DNA of 64,000 nt from positions 806,001-870,000 of the forward strand of contig NZ_FXBL01000004.1 in the NCBI RefSeq assembly GCF_900177325.1, written 5' to 3'. This DNA is from Mesorhizobium australicum (GTDB lineage Bacteria > Pseudomonadota > Alphaproteobacteria > Rhizobiales > Rhizobiaceae). Each line of letters begins with the position of its first letter. Position 1 is the stretch's first letter. Made by a program: the position numbers and the translations under genes. Below are positions 26,205 to 33,612 of the stretch, one piece after another. The notes under the pieces are model-generated. The model did no database searches, had not been told where the DNA came from, and was given only the letters and a program-made list of their open reading frames with translations.

Positions 26205-26570
26205 TTCATGCTCCGCGTTCGAGGTGCGAGGCAAAATCCCCGATGCCGGACCGCTCTTTCGGCGGCTGTTCGGTGGAGGTCGGCTCTCTCGGCTCCAGAT
26301 ATGATGCATACTTATTATAAGAGTACAGTCAATATGAATTCGTCGTTTTGAGGCTGCGCCGCAGGCGTGTTTGCGGTCGTCCGTTGCGGTTCCGGCGTTC
26401 GGGCTGGATGCGTTCGAGGAGACCCTGCGACAGGCCGCGGCCTTCGATTTCCCGGTGACGCAACAATTCCTGCGTTGTCGCGATCAGCCGGGCATCGGCT
26501 CCGCATTGGGCATGGCCAGCGATGCCCATAGACTCCCCGGACAGAATCCAGCCCTTCGGAGTTTCGAGCC
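26205..26570. promoter_or_regulatory. Divergent control region, AraC regulator and PuuE-like gene
   Basis: 366 nt with no convincing gene. An AT-rich island at about 26299-26345 contains the 11-bp palindrome CTTATTATAAG at 26311-26321. On the minus strand it contains TTGACT at 26326-26331 and TATAAT at 26313-26318; these two are too close to form one promoter. The island is the best candidate for promoters and for the AraC binding site. The remaining stretch to 26570 shows nothing recognisable. Confidence 0.45.
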
Positions 26571-27428
26571 ATGACCAGGAAAAGAAGATCCTTCCCGCGT
26601 GAGTGGTCGTGGCCGGATGGCAAACTCATGGCCGTCACCATCGGCGTGCCGTTCGAGGCATTCCGCTTCCAGAGCCAGTTCAACTACATCGCCACGCCCG
26701 GCAAGAAGGACCTGCTGTCGCTGTCCTATGCCGACTACGCGTGGAAGTCGGGCGTATGGCGCCTACTCGATCTGCTCGACCGCTTCGGTGCCAAGGCCTC
26801 GATGGCGACGAACGGCCAGGCCGCCGAGACGCATCCCAACATCGTGCGCACCTTCGTCGAGGAGGGGCACGAGGTGATGGGGCATGGCTGGGTCAACGAC
26901 GTCTATATCAAGGACGCCGGCGAGGAGGCCGAGCGCGAGGAGATCCGCCGCTGCACCCAGGTGCTGACCGAGGCCTCGGGCGGCGTGGCGCCGGTCGGCT
27001 GGACGAGCCCCGGCAGCACGGGGTCCGACCACACGATCCGGCTGCTCAAGGAAGAGGGCTACATCTGGAACGGCGACGATCTGAGCGACGACCTGCCCTT
27101 CGTGGTCGAGAGCGGCGCCGGCCCGTTCGTGATGATGCCGCGCCAGAGCCTCGCTACCAACGACATCACCCACTGGGTGTTCTCGCGCAATCCGCCGAGC
27201 GTGATGTGGGAAGGCTTCAAGGATACGTTCGACGCGCTCTATGCAGAGGCGAAGGAAGGTGGCGCGCGCTCGATCGACATCACGCTGCACGCGCATATGG
27301 CCGGCCGGCCGACTCTTATCCCGGCGATTGAGCGCATGCTCTCCTACGCGCTCGAGCACGAAGGGGTCTATTTCACCCGCAAATGCGACATCGCGCGCTG
27401 GACGCTGGACAAACACGCCGCGGCCTGA
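26571..27428 (+). CDS. Polysaccharide deacetylase-fold protein, PuuE-like (paralogue)
   Basis: 285 residues, clearly paralogous to 23130: shared segments include LSLSYADYAWKSGVWRLLDL-like, GHEVMGHGWVND, VGWTSPGSTGS, GYIWNGDD and AHMAGRPTLIPA. The canonical NodB Asp-Asp and His-x-x-x-His metal motifs are absent, as in allantoinase-type PuuE. C-terminal RKCDIARWTL matches the PuuE-like ending. It stands alone on the plus strand between the AraC gene and a convergent minus-strand operon. A cyclic amide or imide ring-opening reaction is inferred, not shown. Confidence 0.82.
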   Translation: MTRKRRSFPREWSWPDGKLMAVTIGVPFEAFRFQSQFNYIATPGKKDLLSLSYADYAWKSGVWRLLDLLDRFGAKASMATNGQAAETHPNIVRTFVEEGHEVMGHGWVNDVYIKDAGEEAEREEIRRCTQVLTEASGGVAPVGWTSPGSTGSDHTIRLLKEEGYIWNGDDLSDDLPFVVESGAGPFVMMPRQSLATNDITHWVFSRNPPSVMWEGFKDTFDALYAEAKEGGARSIDITLHAHMAGRPTLIPAIERMLSYALEHEGVYFTRKCDIARWTLDKHAAA

Positions 27429-27437
27429 GCCGCGGCG
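27416..27437. terminator. GC-rich hairpin at convergent stops
   Basis: A perfect 9-bp inverted repeat CGCCGCGGC / GCCGCGGCG with a CTGA loop that overlaps the stop of the PuuE-like gene and precedes the end of the Rid gene. It lacks a clear U-tract, so it is only a likely bidirectional transcription barrier. Confidence 0.4.
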
Positions 27438-27440
27438 GCG

Positions 27441-27830
27441 TCAGTCGACGCTTCGCCGTTTGGCCGTCACTTCGATCTCCACCCACATTTCCGGCAGCAT
27501 CAGGCTGCTCACGGTCATGAGGGTGGAGGCCGGACGTATCTGTGCGAGCACCTCGCCGCACACTTCGGCCACCGGAACCATGTAGGCGCGGTCCGTCACG
27601 TAATAGGTGGCGCGCACGATGTCGGCGAGGTCAAACTCCGCCTGGGCTAGCGCATCGCCGATGATGCGCCAGCAGTTCCAGACCTGCCTGCGAATGTCGG
27701 GCGGCAGCGTCGTTGAGCCTTCCTCGTAGCCGACGACGCCGGAGACGAACACGAAGGGCTCGTCCACTACGGCGCGCGAATAGCCGTATTTCCGCTCGAA
27801 CGGCGAGTTCGTGGCGATCAGCCGGCGCAT
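27441..27830 (-). CDS. RidA/YjgF/RutC-family protein
   Basis: 129 residues, full Rid length. Typical segments are VDEPFVFVSGVVGYEEG, IIGDALAQAEFDLADIVRAT, YYVTDRAYM and the C-terminal PEMWVEIEVTAKR. In RidA and RutC-type deaminases an Arg follows in the PARS/T motif; here the sequence reads RPASTLMTV, so the catalytic Arg position appears to be Ser. That places it among Arg-lacking Rid subgroups whose reactions are unclear. It is the last gene of a minus-strand operon with two alpha/beta hydrolases and an LLM monooxygenase, an arrangement resembling rutA/C/D. Confidence 0.88.
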   Translation of the reverse strand: MRRLIATNSPFERKYGYSRAVVDEPFVFVSGVVGYEEGSTTLPPDIRRQVWNCWRIIGDALAQAEFDLADIVRATYYVTDRAYMVPVAEVCGEVLAQIRPASTLMTVSSLMLPEMWVEIEVTAKRRSVD

Positions 27831-27842
27831 CGCAACGCCGGC

Positions 27843-28733
27843 TCAGGCCGCTTCCGCGGCCAATCCCGACTGGAATGCCGTGAGAAGGCGGAAGAATTCG
27901 TCCGGTTGCTCGCGGAAGGGGAAAGATCCGGAGCGGTTTATCAGATGGAAGTGCGCCGCGCGCTGTTTGGCAGCGATGATCCGGTAGAGCCAGACGCCGT
28001 GATCGACCGACACCAGCGGATCGTTCTTCGCCCAGATGATCTGTGTCGGCACGCGAACGCCAGCTTCGCGCGCGACGCGGAAGAAACGCGACTTGGCGCG
28101 CATGATCGAGACCTGGATATCGCTCTCCGTCGCCGGCCGATCCGGGTCTGCAACCGCCCTGTGACCGGCGAGCCCTGCCGCCCTGACCGAAGCGTCGAGC
28201 AGGTCGGCGTCGATGTGGTGATGGCTGTAGGAAAGCCGGTCGTAGGCCCATGCCTGCGACTCGCGCGACCAGAGCGGTCGCGGCGGGCTGAGCAGCGACA
28301 GGTTCTCCACGCCGTCGCCCGTGGGCGAGGCCGCATTGCTGGCGACGATGGTGAGCGAGGCGACGCGGTCCGGATGATCGATCGCCGTCCAGAGCGCGAC
28401 GAGGCCGCCAAGGTCGTGGCCGACGAGTTGCACCGGTTCCCGCGCCTGGCTGTCGATCAACGCAGTCACGTGCGCGACCATGCGCTCCACCGTAAGCGGC
28501 CCGACGCCGGCCTCGGTGTCGCCGCTCGCCAGAAGGTCCGGCACGAAGATGCGGCCACGTTCGGCCAGCCGGTCCGGCATGGAGCCCCACAGATGCGTGC
28601 CGCCGCAGAAGGGCGAAACGCCCGGCAGGCCGCCGTGCAGCAGGACCGTGGCCGGTCCGGGACCGGCTCCGCCGGCCAGGACGCGGGTACGGACGCCATC
28701 GATGGCGGCGAAGGATTCGGTCAGCTTGGTCAT
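27843..28733 (-). CDS. Alpha/beta hydrolase with Asp nucleophile elbow
   Basis: 296 residues. The nucleophile elbow is VGHDLGG near residue 102-108, with Asp instead of Ser, as in epoxide hydrolases and haloalkane dehalogenases. The oxyanion HGG segment (VLLHGGLPG) is near residue 31. The acid and His follow in the last third (a His is visible in VSVDHGVWL and AHFHLINR). It has a GGAGG ribosome site. In the operon it lies between a Ser-type hydrolase (28743) and the Rid gene (27441). Likely chemistry is hydrolysis through an alkyl-enzyme ester, but the substrate is unknown. Confidence 0.82.
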   Translation of the reverse strand: MTKLTESFAAIDGVRTRVLAGGAGPGPATVLLHGGLPGVSPFCGGTHLWGSMPDRLAERGRIFVPDLLASGDTEAGVGPLTVERMVAHVTALIDSQAREPVQLVGHDLGGLVALWTAIDHPDRVASLTIVASNAASPTGDGVENLSLLSPPRPLWSRESQAWAYDRLSYSHHHIDADLLDASVRAAGLAGHRAVADPDRPATESDIQVSIMRAKSRFFRVAREAGVRVPTQIIWAKNDPLVSVDHGVWLYRIIAAKQRAAHFHLINRSGSFPFREQPDEFFRLLTAFQSGLAAEAA

Positions 28734-28742
28734 GAATCCCTC

Positions 28743-29660
28743 CTAGGCGCTATAGAGCGAGACAAAGGCGTCGAGCAACGCGTTGAAGCGGTCGGGATGT
28801 TCCCGGTAGACGAAGTGCCCCGCCTTGTTGACGAGGTTGAGCGTTGTGCGGCGTTCGTGCGCGGAGATCATGTTGAACATCTCGACGCCGCGCTCCGCGA
28901 CTACCGTGCGGTCATTGAAGCCCCAGACGATCTGGGTCGGGCGCTGCAGCCGGCCTTCGTTGATCCAGGCGAGCGTCTCGCGCTTGTAGCGCGCGAGGTC
29001 GGGCAGGAAGAGGCGGACGCCGAGCTTCTCTTCCACCATTTTCGAGACGCCCTTGCGGTAGACCGGTTGCGAAAGGACATCCATGACGACGTCCAGCCAT
29101 TCCTCGGTGACCGTTTCGGGGTTGTGGCAGTAGTTCTCGTAGACCCACCGTGCCGATTCCCGCGTGAAGGGCGGGAAGGGCGGGTTGGCCAGCGTCACCT
29201 CGTTGGTGCCGACGCCGGGGCTGAGCGTGCCAGACGAGACGATCGACAGCGAGCGGACCAGTTCCGGATACTCCATCGTCAGGCGGGCGGAGGCGAAGCC
29301 GCCACGCGAATGGCCGACGATGTGGACAGGGGGAAGCTTCATCGCGCGGATGAAGTCTGCGATATGCCGGACCACGCGCGACATGACGTAGTCCTCGTCT
29401 CGCTCCGGCACGTCCGTGTAGCCCTGGCCGATCTTGTCGGGAACGACGACGCGGTATTTCTCCGAGAGCGGGCCGGCGTTGAGGCTCCACACCGCGGCGC
29501 TCGACGACGCCTCCGCGCCGCCGAAATTGCCGCCATAGACGAAGACGATCGTCTGCTCTCCCGATCCGAGGTCGTGATAGGCGGTGCGGATGCCGCCGAC
29601 ATCGATGTACGAGCGTTGCGGGAAAGCCGTCGTCGCGGCTCGGGCTGGTTGCAGCATCAT
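28743..29660 (-). CDS. Alpha/beta hydrolase (Ser nucleophile)
   Basis: 305 residues with the elbow VGHSRGG near residue 119-125 (Ser nucleophile), an oxyanion loop VYGGNFGG near 43 instead of the usual HG, and a late His in VNKAGHFVYREHP. It resembles RutD and C-C bond or enol-ester hydrolases. The start ATG at 29660 follows AGGAG. It is 6 nt downstream of the LLM gene and 9 nt upstream of the Asp-type hydrolase, so it is co-transcribed with both. A carbamate or ureido ester is a possible substrate by Rut analogy; this is inference. Confidence 0.84.
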   Translation of the reverse strand: MMLQPARAATTAFPQRSYIDVGGIRTAYHDLGSGEQTIVFVYGGNFGGAEASSSAAVWSLNAGPLSEKYRVVVPDKIGQGYTDVPERDEDYVMSRVVRHIADFIRAMKLPPVHIVGHSRGGFASARLTMEYPELVRSLSIVSSGTLSPGVGTNEVTLANPPFPPFTRESARWVYENYCHNPETVTEEWLDVVMDVLSQPVYRKGVSKMVEEKLGVRLFLPDLARYKRETLAWINEGRLQRPTQIVWGFNDRTVVAERGVEMFNMISAHERRTTLNLVNKAGHFVYREHPDRFNALLDAFVSLYSA

Positions 29661-29666
29661 GTTCTC

Positions 29667-30821
29667 CTAGGCGGCCGCCTTGCCCACGGGCGCGAAGGGC
29701 GCGCGGAGGCCGCGTTGTTCGAGGATGGGCAGGACGTCGCGGTTGAACCGGGTCATCCCGTCGATGAAGTCGACATAGGTGAAGAGGATTCCGTCGAGGC
29801 CGGCCTGCGACAGCTGCGTCAGCCGTTCGGCGATGTGGTCGGCGGTGCCAACCAGCTGGTTGCCGCCGCCGCCGGCGGCGAAATGGTTGCGCAACTTGGC
29901 CAGCGTCTCGGGCGACATGCCCTTGGCAGTCGCCGCGTTTCCGGCGACCCAGCCGTCGACGCTCTCCTTGTCCTGCTGCTCGACCGCGTAGTGGTTGAGA
30001 TAGGCCTGTGCCTCGCTCATCGTATCGCGTTGCACCATCGGCGCATAGGTCCAGACCTGGACCTCGCGGCCGAACTCGTCGCGGGCGAACTGCTTGTAGG
30101 CGCTGATCTGATGACGCCACTCTTCGGGATCTTCCGAGTGCAGCAGGAGGAAGCAGATGTCAGCATGGGCGCAAGCAAAGCGGCGGCCGGTGTCGGAGCC
30201 GCCAGCGCTCATGATGGGAGGGCAGGGCTTCTGCACCGGCTGCGGCATCGACATCGCTGCCTTGACCTTGAAATATGTTCCTTCGAAATCGAATTCCTCG
30301 CGGGCAGTCCATAGCCGGCGAATGATCTCCAGCCATTCGGCGAGATGCTCGTAGCGTTCGGTGTGCTCGCGCAGCGGCGCGCCGAACATTTCGAGCTCCG
30401 GCCGGTTCCAGCCGGCAACGACGTTGAGCACGAGACGCCCGTTGGAGATGATGTCGATCGTTGCGCATTGCTTGGCGGCGGCGATGGGGTGGATCGTCGG
30501 CGCGTGGCTGGTGGCGAACACCGCCGCGTGGGACGTGGCCTGCGCGACGCCGGCCGCGAAGGTGAACGGGTCGAGGATGATGCCGGCCGGATGATCGATG
30601 CGGCCTTCGATATAGCCCTTCCAGCGCGCATAGGCGACGATCGCCTCATAGCCGGACTCGTCGGCAAGCCTCGCCGTGCGGATCACGTTGTCCCAGGCCG
30701 GCTTGTACGCCTCGGGCACGAGCGTGTGGGCCGAACCCTTCCCGTTGGTGCCGAAGATGCCGATCTTGAGCTTGTTGGCCCCGAACAGCGGGTTGTTGGG
30801 TCGATGGACGAGCTGGGTCAT
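29667..30821 (-). CDS. LLM-class flavin-dependent oxidoreductase (RutA-like)
   Basis: 384 residues. The family features are LKIGIFGTNGKGSAHT near the N-terminus, YARWKGYIEGR near residue 62, a TIHPIAAAKQCATIDIISNG strand, LVLNVVAGWNRPELEMFG and a C-terminal GNQLVGTADHIAERL. It belongs with RutA/SsuD-type FMNH2 monooxygenases and is a paralogue of 24110. As first gene of the minus-strand operon LLM, hydrolase, hydrolase, Rid it mirrors the logic of rutA, rutD and rutC, with rutB (ureidoacrylate amidohydrolase) missing. The ATG has GGAGG upstream. It is divergent from the ThDP enzyme at 31041. Confidence 0.88.
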   Translation of the reverse strand: MTQLVHRPNNPLFGANKLKIGIFGTNGKGSAHTLVPEAYKPAWDNVIRTARLADESGYEAIVAYARWKGYIEGRIDHPAGIILDPFTFAAGVAQATSHAAVFATSHAPTIHPIAAAKQCATIDIISNGRLVLNVVAGWNRPELEMFGAPLREHTERYEHLAEWLEIIRRLWTAREEFDFEGTYFKVKAAMSMPQPVQKPCPPIMSAGGSDTGRRFACAHADICFLLLHSEDPEEWRHQISAYKQFARDEFGREVQVWTYAPMVQRDTMSEAQAYLNHYAVEQQDKESVDGWVAGNAATAKGMSPETLAKLRNHFAAGGGGNQLVGTADHIAERLTQLSQAGLDGILFTYVDFIDGMTRFNRDVLPILEQRGLRAPFAPVGKAAA

Positions 30822-31040
30822 CGGCGGCCTCCATGCGGGTCCTGTCGGCCCGGAAAATGTTCTCAGGGACGTTTATGACCGGCCGCCTCGGAAGGCCATG
30901 CAGGGCTTTTCGCGGCAGCGCCCGGATGTTTTTCTGGTCGAGGTCGCAGCTTCCGCCCCGCGCGCACGCCGAATATCCGATCGCTATCGACCCTCCGGCC
31001 CAAGACTCTCCGTCGGCCCAAAAACAGCTAAGGTGTGCAT

Positions 31041-32594
31041 GTGAACGGTGCGGAACTCCTGTGCGACGTGCTTCTCGCGCACGACGTGGATACCTGCTTC
31101 GCCAATCCCGGAACGTCGGAGATGCACTTCGTCGCGGCGCTGGACCGCAACCCGCGCATGCGTTGCGTGCTGGGTCTGTCCGAAGGTGTCGTGACGGGGG
31201 CGGCGGATGGCTATGCCCGCATGACCGGCAAACCGGCCGCGACCTTGCTCCATCTCGGACCGGGTCTCGCGAATGGTCTGGCCAACCTGCACAATGCACG
31301 CCGCGCGAACTCGCCGATCATCAACGTCGTCGGCGATCACGCCGGCTACCATCTGCCGCTGGACGCCCCGCTGACTTCGGATATCGAGAGCCTTGCCCGT
31401 CCGATGTCGCACTGGGTGGGCCGCGCCAGCGATGCGGCGCTGATCCGCGAGGTCGCGACCGAGGCGTGGTCGCAAGCCGTCTCCACGCCCGGCATCGCCA
31501 CGCTGATCCTGCCCGCCGACGCGGCATGGGGCAATGCGGGCCAGCAGCGGGCGACGCCATCGCGTCAGCCGCAACCTGCCGTACTCGACATCTCGCGCAT
31601 GGGCGAGGCCGCTCGCGCGCTCTCCGCCCCGGAGGGCGTTGCGATCCTTCTCGGCGGGCGCGCCTTGCAGGGGCATGCCCTGGAGCTTGCCGGCAGGATC
31701 GCCGCGGCGACCGGCGTCCGTATCTTCGCCGAGACGGGAAATGCACGCATGGAACGCGGCGCAGGCCGCGTGCCTGTGGACCGTATTCCGTATCCCGTCG
31801 ACTTGGCGGTCGCGTTCCTCGCGGATGTGCAGACGCTGATCCTGGTGGGCGCGAAGCCACCCGTGGCCTTCTTCGCCTATCCCGGCAAGCCGGGCCGGCT
31901 CACCCGACCGGACTGTCGTATCGTCGACGTCGCGGGCAGGGGGCACGATCTCGAGGCGGTGCTGGAGGAACTGGCCGAACGGGTCGGCGCGAGCGATGCA
32001 GTCGCTTCGGCATCGGCCTACGAGGCGGATGACATCTCGGCGCTTCCGGACGGCCCCCTCACCCCGGCCACCATTGCGCACATCGTGGCGGCAACGCTGC
32101 CGGACGGCGCGGTCGTCTGCGATGAATCGCTGACCTCCGGCGCTGATTTCTTCGCGCGCTCGCACACATCGAGGCCGCACGATTTCCTGTCCTTGACCGG
32201 CGGTTCGATCGGCATCGGCATACCGCTCGCCACTGGTGCGGCGATTGGCGCGCCGGGTCGCAAGGTGGTGGCGCTGCAGGCCGACGGGAGCGGGATGTAT
32301 ACCGTGCAGGGGCTGTGGACCCAGGCGCGCGAGCGTCTCGACGTCGTGACGATCGTCTTCGCCAACCGCGCCTATCGCATTCTCGAGACGGAACTGCGCA
32401 ATGTCGGCGTATCCGACGCCGGGCCGAATGCGCGCCGCATGCTGGAGCTGGTCGAGCCGTCGCTCGACTGGGTCAAGCTTGCCGAGGGCATGGGGGTCGA
32501 GGGACGCCGGGTCGATACGGTTGCCGGTTTCAGGAAAGCGCTGTCGGCGGCGTTCGAATCCAGAGGTCCTTTTCTCATCGAGGCGGTCATCTGA
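31041..32594 (+). CDS. Thiamine diphosphate-dependent acetolactate synthase-like enzyme
   Basis: 517 residues from GTG 31041. The N-terminal pyrimidine domain has FANPGTSEMHFVAALDRN and the catalytic Glu in LGLSEGVVTGAADG. The central domain is the usual Rossmann-like part, and the C-terminal pyrophosphate domain has LQADGSGMYTVQ with FANRAY. Relatives annotated acetolactate synthase large subunit often decarboxylate 2-keto acids and lack the FAD-dependent biosynthetic role; no small subunit is present. GTG 31041 is preferred because AAGG lies 8 nt upstream and it matches the family's MNGAE start; GTG 31035 is the alternative. Confidence 0.85.
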   Translation: MNGAELLCDVLLAHDVDTCFANPGTSEMHFVAALDRNPRMRCVLGLSEGVVTGAADGYARMTGKPAATLLHLGPGLANGLANLHNARRANSPIINVVGDHAGYHLPLDAPLTSDIESLARPMSHWVGRASDAALIREVATEAWSQAVSTPGIATLILPADAAWGNAGQQRATPSRQPQPAVLDISRMGEAARALSAPEGVAILLGGRALQGHALELAGRIAAATGVRIFAETGNARMERGAGRVPVDRIPYPVDLAVAFLADVQTLILVGAKPPVAFFAYPGKPGRLTRPDCRIVDVAGRGHDLEAVLEELAERVGASDAVASASAYEADDISALPDGPLTPATIAHIVAATLPDGAVVCDESLTSGADFFARSHTSRPHDFLSLTGGSIGIGIPLATGAAIGAPGRKVVALQADGSGMYTVQGLWTQARERLDVVTIVFANRAYRILETELRNVGVSDAGPNARRMLELVEPSLDWVKLAEGMGVEGRRVDTVAGFRKALSAAFESRGPFLIEAVI

Positions 32595-32684
32595 GGGGGC
32601 CGAAGATGTTCGGGGCCGACCTCTCCGCGAATTTCGTCATGCGCCGTTCCTGACCGGGACGGCTTCCTTTTCCAGGAGGTTCAG

Positions 32685-33473
32685 ATGTCGTTTGCAGGAA
32701 AGGTCGCGGTCGTCACGGGTGCCGCCGAAGGCATCGGGGCGGCGATCAGCCGTGCCCTGTGGGATGCCGGCGCGGATATCGCCGCGATCGACATCAAGCC
32801 GGTCGAGCGCGAGCGGCTGACCGGCGGAAGGCAGGGCACGGGACAGCGCTTCCGCTCCTATCATTGCGACGCGACATCGTCCGATCAGGTCCGGACCGTG
32901 TGCGCGCAGGTGCAGGAGGATTTCGGCCCGGCCGCGATCCTCGTCAACAATGTCGGTGGCGGCGGAACGGAACCCGGGGACGACGTCGAGACCATCAGCG
33001 ACGAGCAGTGGGAATTCGTGCTCTCTCTGACGCTCTCCAGCGGCATGCGCTTCACGCGCGGGCTCGTGGGAGGGATGAAGGCGCAAGGCTACGGCCGCAT
33101 CATCAACATCTCGTCCTCATTGCGTGAGGGCGTGTTCGGCTCGGTCGGCACGGTGCGCGGCCGGCTGCCCTATGTAACCTGCAAGATGGCGGTCGTCGGC
33201 CTGACGCAGCAGCTCGCCAACGATCTCGGCCCGTTCGGCATCACGGTGAACTGCGTCAGCCCCGGGCTGACGCTGCCGGGCGAGGATGCGCGCATCACGC
33301 AGCGCTTCCGCTCGCTGCCGCCGGAGGAGCAGCAGAAGCTCTACGCGCATATCCCGCTCGGGCGGCTGGCGTCGGGCGAGGACATCGCCAATGCGGTGCG
33401 GTTTCTGGCGACGGAGGAAAGCGGATATGTCAGTGGCCAGACGATCACGGTAGCTGGAGGGGGCTATCGCTAA
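32685..33473 (+). CDS. Short-chain dehydrogenase/reductase (SDR)
   Basis: 262 residues. VVTGAAEGIGAAIS is the NAD(P) motif near residue 8-21, NNVGGGG near 88, catalytic Ser in NISSSL near 143 and YVTCK near 163. The C-terminus YVSGQTITVAGGG is typical of FabG-like oxidoreductases. Ribosome site AGGAGG is at 32675-32680. Its stop codon lies inside the left arm of a 16-bp inverted repeat (33469-33573). It lies between the ThDP enzyme and a sugar-type importer; which it serves is unclear. Confidence 0.87.
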   Translation: MSFAGKVAVVTGAAEGIGAAISRALWDAGADIAAIDIKPVERERLTGGRQGTGQRFRSYHCDATSSDQVRTVCAQVQEDFGPAAILVNNVGGGGTEPGDDVETISDEQWEFVLSLTLSSGMRFTRGLVGGMKAQGYGRIINISSSLREGVFGSVGTVRGRLPYVTCKMAVVGLTQQLANDLGPFGITVNCVSPGLTLPGEDARITQRFRSLPPEEQQKLYAHIPLGRLASGEDIANAVRFLATEESGYVSGQTITVAGGGYR

Positions 33474-33573
33474 AGGAGGAGGCCGGACATCCGGGCCTGA
33501 TAGATCAATAGTCAAATGCCTATGGATAGTAGGCGAACTATATATTGGACGACATGAGGCCTCCTCCTTTAGC
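33469..33573. promoter_or_regulatory. 16-bp perfect inverted repeat bracketing an AT-rich control region
   Basis: Left arm 33469-33484 (GCTAAAGGAGGAGGCC) is exactly complementary to right arm 33558-33573, 73 nt apart. The left arm includes the SDR stop and a Shine-Dalgarno-like AAAGGAGG; the right arm is therefore anti-Shine-Dalgarno-like. Between the arms lies unusually AT-rich DNA with CTAT-GG-ATAG (33520-33529), GCCTA/TAGGC arms around it, and a TATATT (33541-33546) that could be a -10 element for the importer operon at 33613. Function (terminator, operator or RNA switch) cannot be decided from sequence. Confidence 0.55.
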
Positions 33574-33612
33574 TAACGGCTAGACGCTCGGTTTGCGTCA
33601 CGGGAGGAGAAC

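Noticed and set aside
27906..30314. An 802-codon open frame on the plus strand over the hydrolase and LLM genes
   Set aside because: It is antisense to two alpha/beta hydrolases and an LLM gene with good ribosome sites and family motifs; its own translation shows none.
33469..33573. The 16-bp inverted repeat as insertion-sequence ends
   Set aside because: Only 73 nt lie between the arms, no transposase remnant or target duplication is seen, and one arm includes the SDR stop codon.
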